Shown: positions 1-7,565 of the stretch, piece by piece
Layout of the letters: each line of letters starts with the position of its first letter
Numbering within the stretch: the first letter of the stretch is position 1
From: JBEKTY01 sp049515555
Lineage (GTDB): Bacteria > Planctomycetota > Planctomycetia > Pirellulales > Thermoguttaceae
Reading direction: 5' to 3'
Assembly (NCBI GenBank): GCA_049515555.1
Contig: JBEKTY010000037.1
Location: 1-64,000, forward strand
Length of the DNA: 64,000 nt
The notes under the pieces: model-generated
What the model saw: the letters and a program-made list of their open reading frames with translations, nothing else
Database searches by the model: none
What the model was told of the DNA's origin: nothing
Made by a program: the position numbers and the translations under genes

Positions 1-1389
1 CACGTCCTCGGGATTGGTCTCCTCGCGCACCAGGATCACCTTCTCGCCGCGGCCGGCGGCCTCCACCGCCTCGGCCGACGTGAACACGATCTTGCCGCAG
101 GCCCCGCCCGGGCCGGCCGGCAACCCGCTGAGGATCGCCTGGCCCTCCTTCTCGGCGGCCGGATCGATGATCGGGTGCAGCAGCTCGTCCAACTGCGCCG
201 GCTCGACCCGCGTTACCGCCGTTACCGCGTCGATCAGGTTCTCGTGCAGCATGTCCATGGCCATGTTCAGGGCCGCCGTCCCGGTCCGCTTGCCGTTGCG
301 ACACTGCAGCATGTACAGCTTGCCCTCCTGGATCGTAAACTCGATGTCCTGCATGTCCTTGTAGTGCTGCTCGAGCTTCGTGCGGATGTCGTGAAGCTGG
401 GCATACAGCGCAGGCATGCCCGTCTCCAACGAGGGCAGATGCCGGTTCTGCTCGTTCTTGGTGGCCTCGTTCAGCGGGTTGGGCGTGCGGATGCCCGCCA
501 CCACGTCCTCGCCCTGCGCGTTTACCAGCCACTCGCCGTAGAACTTGTTCTCGCCGGTGGCCGGGTTGCGGCTGAAGGCCACGCCCGTGGCCGACGTGTC
601 GCCCAGGTTGCCGAAGACCATGCTTTGCACGTTGCAGGCGGTGCCCCACGCCTCGGGAATGCCCTCGATCCGGCGGTACGACACGGCCCGCTTGCCCTGC
701 CAGCTCTTGAACACGGCCCCGATCGCCCCCCAAAGCTGCTCCTGCGGATCGTCGGGGAAGGGCCGGCCCAGAACCGCCAGCACCTTGTCCTTGAACCGCT
801 TGCACAAACCCTTGAGGTCCGCCGCCGTCATGTCCGTGTCGGCCGCGTACTTCTTGTTCTTCTTCAGCCGGGCCATGATGTGCTCGAGTTGCACGCGGAT
901 GCCCTTGCCCTCGGCCGCCTCCACGTCCTCGGCCTTCTCCATCACCACGTCCGAGTACATCATGATCAAGCGGCGGTAGGCGTCCCACACGAACCGCTCG
1001 CTGCCGGATTTCTTCACCAGCCCGGGGATCGTCTGCGGGCACAGCCCGACGTTCAGCACCGTCTCCATCATGCCCGGCATCGACTTGCGGGCCCCGCTGC
1101 GGCAGGACACCAAGAGCGGGTTCTCGGCGTCGCCGTATTTCATGCCCATGGCCTCCTCGGTCTTGGCCAGGGCCGTTGCTACTTCGTCCTTCAACTCCTG
1201 CGGGAACTTCCGGCCCTCGCGAAAGTAGACCGTGCACAGATCGGTGCTTATGCTGAAGCCGGCGGGCACGGGCAGGCCCAGGCGGCACATCTCCGCCAGG
1301 TTGGCGCCCTTCCCGCCCAACTCGTTCTTCATGCTCGCATCGCCATCGGCCCCCCACGGGCCAAATCCGTAAACATACTTCGCAGGCAT
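1..1389 (-). CDS. ppdK: Pyruvate phosphate dikinase, N-terminal part (cut by window edge)
   Basis: The gene runs leftward from the ATG at 1389 and is open at base 1, giving 463 residues of a protein that is normally about 870-900. PPDK interconverts pyruvate, ATP and Pi with PEP, AMP and PPi in central carbon metabolism. The visible part is the N-terminal nucleotide-binding (ATP-grasp) half. It starts MPAKYVYGFGPWGADGDAS, followed by a GGKGANLAEM motif near residue 25 and the family hallmark RSGARKSMPGMMETV at 97-111. The fragment ends in the ILVREETNPEDV stretch, which immediately precedes the phosphohistidine domain in the family. The catalytic His and the PEP/pyruvate TIM barrel therefore lie outside the window. 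No operon partner is visible upstream, where there is repeat-rich DNA. Confidence 0.95.
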   Translation of the reverse strand, partial: MPAKYVYGFGPWGADGDASMKNELGGKGANLAEMCRLGLPVPAGFSISTDLCTVYFREGRKFPQELKDEVATALAKTEEAMGMKYGDAENPLLVSCRSGARKSMPGMMETVLNVGLCPQTIPGLVKKSGSERFVWDAYRRLIMMYSDVVMEKAEDVEAAEGKGIRVQLEHIMARLKKNKKYAADTDMTAADLKGLCKRFKDKVLAVLGRPFPDDPQEQLWGAIGAVFKSWQGKRAVSYRRIEGIPEAWGTACNVQSMVFGNLGDTSATGVAFSRNPATGENKFYGEWLVNAQGEDVVAGIRTPNPLNEATKNEQNRHLPSLETGMPALYAQLHDIRTKLEQHYKDMQDIEFTIQEGKLYMLQCRNGKRTGTAALNMAMDMLHENLIDAVTAVTRVEPAQLDELLHPIIDPAAEKEGQAILSGLPAGPGGACGKIVFTSAEAVEAAGRGEKVILVREETNPEDV

Positions 1390-1433
1390 GGGCTATTTCC
1401 TTCCTCAGTGACCGTTAATTGCCGACCGTTCAC

Positions 1434-1477
1434 GGGGACTGTCCCAATTTTCGTCCGACGAAAATGGGACTGTCCCC
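1434..1477. repeat. Family A palindrome (GGGGACTGTCCC type)
   Basis: Both ends carry ggactgtccc-type arms around a ttttcgtccgacgaaaa core, making an imperfect palindrome able to form a hairpin on either strand. Related copies lie at 17250, 23270, 51428, 58380 and 59369. Confidence 0.85.
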
Positions 1478-1553
1478 CTCGAACTGTGAACGGTTACGCC
1501 GGGAAAGTAAACGGGTTAGTCTAACCGGCGGGTAAACCAAGGTCAACGGGCCG

Positions 1554-1835
1554 GGAGTAGTGGGGAGTGGGGAGTGGGGAGTGGGGAGGGGCTGGTGGCG
1601 AGGAGCCATCCAAATAGGCGATATAGGCCCCACCAGCTCACGGAATGGGTTGTATAAGACCTATAGGACTTATGGGACCTATAGGACCTATTAGTCCCAT
1701 TAGTCCTATGAGCCAGATGGGTCAGCAGGCCGCACTCGCCCCGTCGCTGCCAGCCACTCCCCACTCCCCACTCCCCCCTCGCCCCTCGCCACTCATCCCC
1801 AGCCACTAGCCACCAGCCACCAGCCACTCTAAACT
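1554..1835. repeat. Simple-sequence and inverted repeat mosaic
   Basis: Tandem ggagtggg units at 1558-1590 are mirrored by ccactccccactccccactc near 1754. Between them lie overlapping units of cctatagga/acctatag at about 1645-1700, followed by ccaccagcca units at 1800-1828. It is non-coding on both strands. Confidence 0.8.
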
Positions 1836-1843
1836 AATGCCCC

Positions 1844-2476
1844 ATGGCCGAAGAACTCTCACCCCCGCCCAACTTCGCCCTGCTGGCGGCGATGTTCGAA
1901 GGCAGCCTCAGTGCCGTGGCGGTGGCGGCGGGCGGATTGCTCGGCCGCCCCCCCATGCAGACCCTACAGCTTAACCCCACCGCCCTGGCCCTGGGTGCCG
2001 TCGCCGTACTGCCCATGCTGGCCCTGCTGGGCCTATGCGTGTGGGTCCCCTACCGCCCCTTTTCCGACGTAATGGGGGCTGCCGATCGCATGGTGGCCCC
2101 CCTGTTTCGGTCTTGCAGCCTGCTCGAAATGGCGGTGATCGCGCTGCTGGCCGGACTGGGCGAAGAGATGCTCTTCCGCGGCGTACTCCAGGCAACCCTG
2201 GCCGATTGGGCCCGCGGAATGCTCCACGCCCCGGCCGCCGCCGGCGCCACGGCCGATTACCTGGCCCTGGCGGCCGTGACCGTTCTGTTCGGCCTGCTGC
2301 ACGCCGCCAATGCCGGCTACGCCTTCCTGGCCGGCCTGGTCGGCCTCTACCTGGGCTGGCTCTGGCTGGCCACCGCCAACCTGACGCTGCCCATCACCGC
2401 CCACGCCCTCTACGACTTTCTGGCCCTGGTGTACCTCGTCCGACTGCGCAAGCCTCGGCCGGTAACCTTGCTGTAG
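1844..2476 (+). CDS. CPBP family intramembrane glutamic-type protease
   Basis: A 210-residue, strongly hydrophobic protein with the three conserved CPBP (CAAX protease and bacteriocin-processing) motifs. These are EEMLFRG at 107-113 with the paired catalytic glutamates, a FGLLHAAN helix with His153, and HALYDF with His187. Members cleave within membranes, and some mature prenylated or secreted peptides; the substrate here is unknown. Four to six hydrophobic segments are apparent (about 10-32, 46-68, 92-106, 138-152, 158-180, 185-202). It stands alone, 109 bases before the DUF1080 gene. A second, unrelated-length CPBP gene lies at 58504. Start: the ATG at 1844 is the only good N-terminal choice, but no strong Shine-Dalgarno precedes it. 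Confidence 0.88.
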   Translation: MAEELSPPPNFALLAAMFEGSLSAVAVAAGGLLGRPPMQTLQLNPTALALGAVAVLPMLALLGLCVWVPYRPFSDVMGAADRMVAPLFRSCSLLEMAVIALLAGLGEEMLFRGVLQATLADWARGMLHAPAAAGATADYLALAAVTVLFGLLHAANAGYAFLAGLVGLYLGWLWLATANLTLPITAHALYDFLALVYLVRLRKPRPVTLL

Positions 2477-2585
2477 CGTGGGTCGAATGAGCTGTAGGCT
2501 GGAGAGCTACTTGCCCCGAGCACGGGCGCTGGGTACCCTAATCGTATTGAGTCCAGCCCCGAAATTGAATAAGGAGACGTGAGCG

Positions 2586-3317
2586 ATGAAGACGTTGACG
2601 CTAGCCGCGATGTTTGTCTTTTCCGCATTTATGGCCGTCGGCGCCCGCGGCGAGGAGCCGTGGCGGGAACTGTGTCCGGGCGCGGACCTGGCTGCCTGGC
2701 GGCAGCCGCGGGGCGACTGGGCCACGGCCGCCGCGGTGGCCATGGACGCCAAGGATCCCAATCGCCTGGCGTGGCAGCCGGGGGCCGGTCCGGCCGTCAA
2801 CGGGTCGAAGGGGCGAACCGTGAACCTCATCAGCGCGGCGGAGTTCGGCGACATCGAGGTGCACGTGGAATTCATGATTTCCCGCCACTCCAACTCCGGC
2901 GTGTACTTCATGGGCCGCTATGAATTGCAGGTTTACGACAGTTACGGGGTGGCGAAAGACCTGTACCCCGGCATCGAATGCGGGGGAATATATCCCCGCT
3001 GGATCAAGGGGGCCAACGTGAACGGCCACTCGCCGCGGGTAAACGCCTCGCTGCCGCCGGGGGAATGGCAAACCTTCGACGTGCAGTTCCGCGCCCCGCG
3101 CTTCGACGCGGCGGGCAAGAAGACGGCCAACGGCCGGTTCGTGAAGGTCGTTCACAACGGCCAGGTGGTGCACGAGAACGTCGAGGTCACCGGCGCGACC
3201 CGGGCGGCGGCGTTCGACGACGAGAAACCCATCGGGCCGCTCATGCTGCAAGGCGATCACGGTCCGGTGGCCTATCGCAGCGTGCGGGTCCGGGGGTTGC
3301 CGGCCGAAGGCCAATGA
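2586..3317 (+). CDS. Secreted DUF1080 (3-keto-disaccharide hydrolase-like) protein
   Basis: A 243-residue protein with a signal peptide (about 1-22, cleavage after GARG/E) followed by one DUF1080 beta-sandwich (about 27-240). Family landmarks include FGDIEVHVEFMI, SNSGVYFMGRYELQV and a C-terminal GPLMLQGDHGPVAYRSVRV strand pair. DUF1080 domains are concanavalin-like folds, very abundant in planctomycetes. Characterised relatives hydrolyse 3-keto-glycosides, which suggests a periplasmic role in polysaccharide or glycoside breakdown. The specificity here is inference only. The start is supported by aaggagacg eight bases upstream of the ATG. The gene is followed 16 bases later by a small membrane protein gene with its own strong ribosome site, so the two are probably co-transcribed. 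Confidence 0.9.
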   Translation: MKTLTLAAMFVFSAFMAVGARGEEPWRELCPGADLAAWRQPRGDWATAAAVAMDAKDPNRLAWQPGAGPAVNGSKGRTVNLISAAEFGDIEVHVEFMISRHSNSGVYFMGRYELQVYDSYGVAKDLYPGIECGGIYPRWIKGANVNGHSPRVNASLPPGEWQTFDVQFRAPRFDAAGKKTANGRFVKVVHNGQVVHENVEVTGATRAAAFDDEKPIGPLMLQGDHGPVAYRSVRVRGLPAEGQ

Positions 3318-3333
3318 CAGGAAGGAGATCGTC

Positions 3334-3618
3334 ATGAACGACGTTTTCGAGCAGCGGGTTCGGGCCGCCGCCGTCGCCGGTTGGTGGACTGTGCTGATCA
3401 CCTTGGGGGTCGTTACCCTGCAATGGGTCGTGTACCTCGCCGTCATGTCGGCCCGGCCGGCATGGTTCCTGGCCATGTGGGGGCCGGGGGTCGATTGGAC
3501 CTTCGTCCACAGCGTATGGTTCTGGGGCATAGCGATCCTCAAGTTCGTCGCGTGGCTGACGGCCTTGGCAGCCGTCTGGTTGACGCTGTGGGCGAGGCAG
3601 TTGCGGAAGCGGGCGTAG
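3334..3618 (+). CDS. Small two-helix membrane protein, unknown function
   Basis: A 94-residue protein with two predicted transmembrane helices (about 15-38 and 62-86) separated by a short Trp-rich loop (WFLAMWGPGVDW), and a positively charged C-terminus (RQLRKRA). The start is well supported by gaaggaga placed just upstream of the ATG and by the 16-base spacing from the DUF1080 gene, which points to one transcript. I do not recognise the family. The arrangement resembles small membrane proteins that accompany exported enzymes, but no function can be given. Confidence 0.75.
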   Translation: MNDVFEQRVRAAAVAGWWTVLITLGVVTLQWVVYLAVMSARPAWFLAMWGPGVDWTFVHSVWFWGIAILKFVAWLTALAAVWLTLWARQLRKRA

Positions 3619-3636
3619 CCGCTGGCGGCAGGGAAC

Positions 3637-3712
3637 GTAGCAGGCACACTCCGTGTGCCGTCCGCTGAAGCGGAAAAAGGCATGGCGGACGGCACACGGA
3701 GTGTGCCTACTA
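3637..3712. repeat. Family C palindrome (GCAGGCACACTCCGTGTGCC type)
   Basis: The left arm gtagcaggcacactccgtgt and its reverse complement at the right end enclose about 30 bases. It lies between the convergent small membrane protein and MATE genes, where a hairpin could terminate both. Other copies are at 10716, 12657 and 45124. Confidence 0.85.
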
Positions 3713-3719
3713 CATTGAG

Positions 3720-5066
3720 TTACGAGCGGCTCTGCTGGAGGCGTCGCAGCTCGGCAAACAGGCACACGCCGGTGAAGGCCGACGACCCCAAGTCGGCCGT
3801 GGGCAGGGCCAGCCACACCCCGTTCAGGCCGAAGAAACGCGGCAGGATCAAGACCGCCGGGATCAACAGCAGCACCTGTCTGGAGAGCATCAAGAGCAGG
3901 GCTTCCTTGGGCTTGCCCACGGCCTGGAAGTAACTGGCGCTGACCACCTGAAAGCCGATCAGGGGCAGCATCGACATCGAGATCCGCATGGCGTGGGTTC
4001 CCAGCGCCAGGAGGGCCTGGTCCTCTCGGTTGAAGAGCCAAATCACCTGCGCCGGAAAGAGCATCGCCAGGGCGAAGCCCACAAGCGCCAGGGCGGTGGC
4101 CGCCGCGATAGCCGTGACCAGCGTCCGCTTCACGCGGTCGAAGCGGCGGGCCCCGTAGTTGTAGCCCATGATCGGCTGGGCGCCCTGATTGATGCCGAAG
4201 ATGGGCATGGCCACCATCATGAACATAACGTACAGAATGCCCATCACGGAGATGGCCAGATCGCCCCCGTGCCTGCGAAGCTGATGGTTCAAGATGCTCT
4301 GCATCACACTGGCGGCAATCTGCATGGCGAAGGGGGGCGAGCCGATCAGGGCGATGTCGCGGCAGAGCCGCCCATCCAGCCGCAAGCGCCGGACATGGAG
4401 CTTGAGCACACTGCGGCCGCCCAGGAAATATGCCAGCACCCAGGTGGCTGAAACGGCTTGGGCCACGACGGTCGCCAGGGCCGCGCCTTTCATCCCCCAG
4501 TGCAGCTTGAAGATGAAGAGGGGGGCCAGAATCGCATTGAGCACGACGCTGATAAGCATGGTGAGCATGGCGATCCTGGGATTCCCCTCGCCCCGGATTG
4601 CGGCATTCAGGCCGAAACTGAGCATCTGGAAGACGGTGCCCAGGCAGATGATCCGCAGGTAGTCTCGGGCGTAGGGCAGGACGGACTGGCTGGCCCCGAA
4701 CAGCACGAGGATGTCGTCCAGCCACAGCAGGCCCGCGGCGGTAATGAGCGCCGCGCCGGCCAGCAGCAGCACCACGGCGCTGGCCAGCACCTGCTCGGCC
4801 TCGGGTTTTCTCTGCTCGCCCAGGCGGATGGAGATGAGGGCCGTGGCGCCGAAGCCGATCAGCATGGCGAAGGCCAGCACGATGAGCATGAAGGGGAAAG
4901 CGACGGTCGTGCCCGCAATGCCGGGCGGCCCGAGGGCCTGCCCCACGAACACCCGGTCGATGAGGTTGTAAAGGGCCTGGGCGGTCATGCCGACGATGGC
5001 CGGCAGGGAGAATCGCAGCAGCAGGCGCGGGATGCTGTCTTGCCCGAGTTGTGAAGAGCGATCCAT
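3720..5066 (-). CDS. MATE family multidrug/Na+ antiporter
   Basis: A 448-residue polytopic membrane protein with about 12 hydrophobic helices. It starts with the family N-terminus LGQDSIPRLLLRFSLPAIVG, then ALYNLIDRVFVGQALG, and has the internally repeated GMKGAALATVVAQ and FGLNGVWLALPTAD loops typical of both MATE halves. MATE proteins export cationic compounds in exchange for Na+ or H+. A GFGATALISIRLGEQ stretch and NQGAQPIMGYNYGARRFDRV in the second half also match. Start: the reading frame remains open upstream through a family B repeat, but family length and alignment favour the ATG at 5066; an ATG at 5093 is the alternative. Substrate is unknown. Confidence 0.92.
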   Translation of the reverse strand: MDRSSQLGQDSIPRLLLRFSLPAIVGMTAQALYNLIDRVFVGQALGPPGIAGTTVAFPFMLIVLAFAMLIGFGATALISIRLGEQRKPEAEQVLASAVVLLLAGAALITAAGLLWLDDILVLFGASQSVLPYARDYLRIICLGTVFQMLSFGLNAAIRGEGNPRIAMLTMLISVVLNAILAPLFIFKLHWGMKGAALATVVAQAVSATWVLAYFLGGRSVLKLHVRRLRLDGRLCRDIALIGSPPFAMQIAASVMQSILNHQLRRHGGDLAISVMGILYVMFMMVAMPIFGINQGAQPIMGYNYGARRFDRVKRTLVTAIAAATALALVGFALAMLFPAQVIWLFNREDQALLALGTHAMRISMSMLPLIGFQVVSASYFQAVGKPKEALLLMLSRQVLLLIPAVLILPRFFGLNGVWLALPTADLGSSAFTGVCLFAELRRLQQSRS

Positions 5067-5420
<354 letters not shown>

Positions 5421-6212
5421 ATGAGTGTCGCTCGACGCGGCTGCTTTGCAGATCTTGATTTCCGTTGGTTCATGTTGCGGCGGGGCGCCATCCCGCTCGT
5501 GCTTCTGGGTTTGATCGCCGGCCCCGGCGCTTCGGCCGCCGCGCCGGGGCGTGGGCCAAAGCCCATCCGCGCGTTGTTCATCGGCAATAGCCAGATCAAT
5601 TGCGTCTGCGACATTCCCGAGATCGTGAAAGACCTGTCGCACTCCGCGTCTTCGCGGACGCCGCGCGTGGAAACCGACGAGGTCGTTGTCGGCGGCGCGA
5701 ACATCGAAACCCTGTGGAACAACGCCATGGTGCAGAAGAAGATCGCTCGGGGCGGCTGGGACTGGATCGTCTGCCACGAGATCGTTTACAGCTACGGCGG
5801 CAACGGGGCCAGGTTCCGGGAGTATTCCGGCAAGTTCGACGCGGAAGCCAAGAAGGTCGGCGCCAAGATGCTGTTCTACGCCACCGCCGAGGTTGAAACC
5901 GCCAAGGCCGGGCAGAAGGCCATGTACGCCGATGCCCTGGCGGCGGCACGCCGCTGCCGGGGCCGCGTCGGCGGCGGCGGCATGGCCTGGCTCAAAGCCT
6001 GGGCCAAGCGGCCCGCTTTCGACTTCTATCACACCGATCGTGCGCATCCCAACGCCGCCGGCTACTACCTTAACGCCTGCGTCATTTTCGCGGCCCTTAC
6101 CGACACGTCGCCGGTGGGGCTCGATCCCTTCAAGCTCTCCAAGGCCGACGCCGAGTTCCTGCAGCAGACGGCCTGGGAGCAGTATCTCGAAGATCGAGCC
6201 AACGAGAAATGA
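5421..6212 (+). CDS. Exported SGNH/GDSL-like hydrolase
   Basis: A 263-residue protein with an N-terminal hydrophobic segment (about 22-40, ending GASAAA), probably a signal peptide or anchor. Block I of the SGNH fold is LFIGNSQ (Gly55-Asn56-Ser57, Ser57 the likely nucleophile), and block V is TDRAHPNAAGYYLN with Asp206 and His209. These are the residues expected of a serine esterase or acyl-hydrolase that acts on carbohydrate esters or lipids; the substrate is not evident. The ATG at 5421 is preceded by aggggtaggag, whereas Met18 (5472) would give a more ordinary signal peptide, so the start is uncertain. The gene stops 55 bases before holA on the same strand. Confidence 0.75.
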   Translation: MSVARRGCFADLDFRWFMLRRGAIPLVLLGLIAGPGASAAAPGRGPKPIRALFIGNSQINCVCDIPEIVKDLSHSASSRTPRVETDEVVVGGANIETLWNNAMVQKKIARGGWDWIVCHEIVYSYGGNGARFREYSGKFDAEAKKVGAKMLFYATAEVETAKAGQKAMYADALAAARRCRGRVGGGGMAWLKAWAKRPAFDFYHTDRAHPNAAGYYLNACVIFAALTDTSPVGLDPFKLSKADAEFLQQTAWEQYLEDRANEK

Positions 6213-6267
6213 GGGTATGTGCAATGGGCCCTGCCCAGCCTGCAAGGCCCGGCGTATACTATGGGCT

Positions 6268-7326
6268 ATGGCCAAGGCGCTTTCGGCGATCGACTATCTG
6301 GCCCATCCGGAGCGGCATCCGCGGCGGCCGGTGTACGTGGCTTTCGGCGACGATGCGTTTCTGCGCTGGCAGGCCCTGCTGCGGATTCGCCAGTCGGTGT
6401 TGGGAAGCGGGGAGGCCGACTTTTCGCTGGCCCAGTTCGAGGGCCCCACGGCCGAGCTCCGCGACGTGCTCGAAGAGCTGAAGACGGTGGCCATGTTCGG
6501 CGGCCAGCGGCTGGTCGTGGTCGAGGAGGCCGACGAGTTCGTCAGCCGCTACCGCGGGCAGTTGGAGGAGTACGTGGCCCAGCCCAGCCGCTGCGGCGTC
6601 CTGCTGCTGGACGTGAAGAGCTGGCCGGGCAACACGCGGCTGGCCAAGGCCGTCGAGGCCCAGGGGCTGGCCATCGATTGCAGCCAGCCGGCCGGGCCCC
6701 GGCTGGCCCGCTGGCTGGCCGATTGGGCCGCTCGGGAGCACCAGGTGCACCTATCGGTCGCCGTGGCCGAAATGCTGATCGAGATGATCGGGCCGGAGCT
6801 GGGGCTGCTCGACCAGGAGGTGGCCCGATTGGCCCTTTCCACCGGCAGCGACAAGAAGGTCACGCTGGAGATGGTCGGCCGGCTGGTGGGCAGTTGGCGG
6901 GCCAAGACCACCTGGGAGATGCTCGACGCGGCCCTGGAGGGCAACGTGGCCGAGGCCATGCGCCAGGTGGACCGGCTTCTGGCGGCCGGCGAGGTCCCCA
7001 TTAGCCTGCTGGGCCAGATCTCGGCCTCGCTCCGCCGACTGGCCGCCGCCACCCGGCTGATCCTCCAGGCCGAGGCGGCCGGGCACCGCTTGCCGATCGG
7101 CCAAGCCCTGGAACAGGCGGGGGTGAAGCCCTTCTTCGTGGGAAAGGCCGAGCGGCAACTTCGCCGACTGGGCCGCCTCCGCGGCATCCAACTCTACCGC
7201 CGGCTCTTGCAGGCCGATCTGGACCTGAAAGGTCAAAGCGCCATGCCCCCGCGGCTGATCCTGGAGCGCCTGATCGCCGGCTTGGCCGCGCCCCAGGAGG
7301 CCCTGGCCCGCCGCCCCGGCGGGTAG
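6268..7326 (+). CDS. holA: DNA polymerase III delta subunit
   Basis: A 352-residue protein with the delta-subunit layout. It has an N-terminal nucleotide-binding-like domain without a working P-loop (PVYVAFGDDAFLRWQALLRI, then LKTVAMFGGQRLVVVEEADEF), a helical middle domain and a C-terminal collar domain (LLGQISASLRRLAAATRL). Delta opens the beta sliding clamp within the clamp loader. The ATG at 6268 was chosen because it begins the conserved domain and gives the family length. The frame is open for 194 codons upstream, but that part overlaps the SGNH gene and is not protein-like. No strong ribosome site is seen. Confidence 0.9.
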   Translation: MAKALSAIDYLAHPERHPRRPVYVAFGDDAFLRWQALLRIRQSVLGSGEADFSLAQFEGPTAELRDVLEELKTVAMFGGQRLVVVEEADEFVSRYRGQLEEYVAQPSRCGVLLLDVKSWPGNTRLAKAVEAQGLAIDCSQPAGPRLARWLADWAAREHQVHLSVAVAEMLIEMIGPELGLLDQEVARLALSTGSDKKVTLEMVGRLVGSWRAKTTWEMLDAALEGNVAEAMRQVDRLLAAGEVPISLLGQISASLRRLAAATRLILQAEAAGHRLPIGQALEQAGVKPFFVGKAERQLRRLGRLRGIQLYRRLLQADLDLKGQSAMPPRLILERLIAGLAAPQEALARRPGG

Positions 7327-7402
7327 AGGGCCCGCGACCGGCTAGTGTAATGATTCACTCTGATGGGCTTTTGTCATCGAGCGCCCGTCGTGGTCTTCGT
7401 CC

Positions 7403-7536
7403 CGCGGGGACGTTTGACAATAGCCCAGCAGTTCACTGCTGGGCCCTGTTGTCCTACGACCATCTTCTTCCGTCCCGTAGGGACGATTGAACGCGGAGGG
7501 CAACGGTTCAATCGTCCCTACGGGACGACAATCGTT
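7403..7536. repeat. Hairpin-rich intergenic repeat downstream of holA
   Basis: A perfect 22-base inverted repeat (7471-7492 with 7505-7526, arm cgtcccgtagggacgattga plus two bases) and a smaller cccagcag/ctgctggg hairpin at 7424-7443. It sits between convergent holA and the HtrA-like gene ending at 7566, so it could act as a bidirectional terminator. No copy of this particular element was noticed elsewhere in the window. Confidence 0.75.
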
Positions 7537-7565
7537 CATGGGCCCTCTCTTCGATCTTTGTGAAT

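Larger units (their letters stand above)
1390..1843. other. Repeat-rich intergenic region without genes
   Basis: This 454-base gap between divergently oriented ppdK and the CPBP gene holds a family A palindrome (1434-1477), itself enclosed by a shorter inverted pair (accgttcac at 1425, gtgaacggt at 1486), and a long simple-sequence mosaic (1554-1835). I see no convincing ORF or RNA gene. Promoters for both flanking genes must lie here, but no clear consensus stands out. Confidence 0.7.

Noticed and set aside
175..1524. Long open frame on the plus strand opposite ppdK
   Set aside because: Antisense to a clear gene; the composition (Arg/Leu/His rich) is typical of GC-rich shadow frames.
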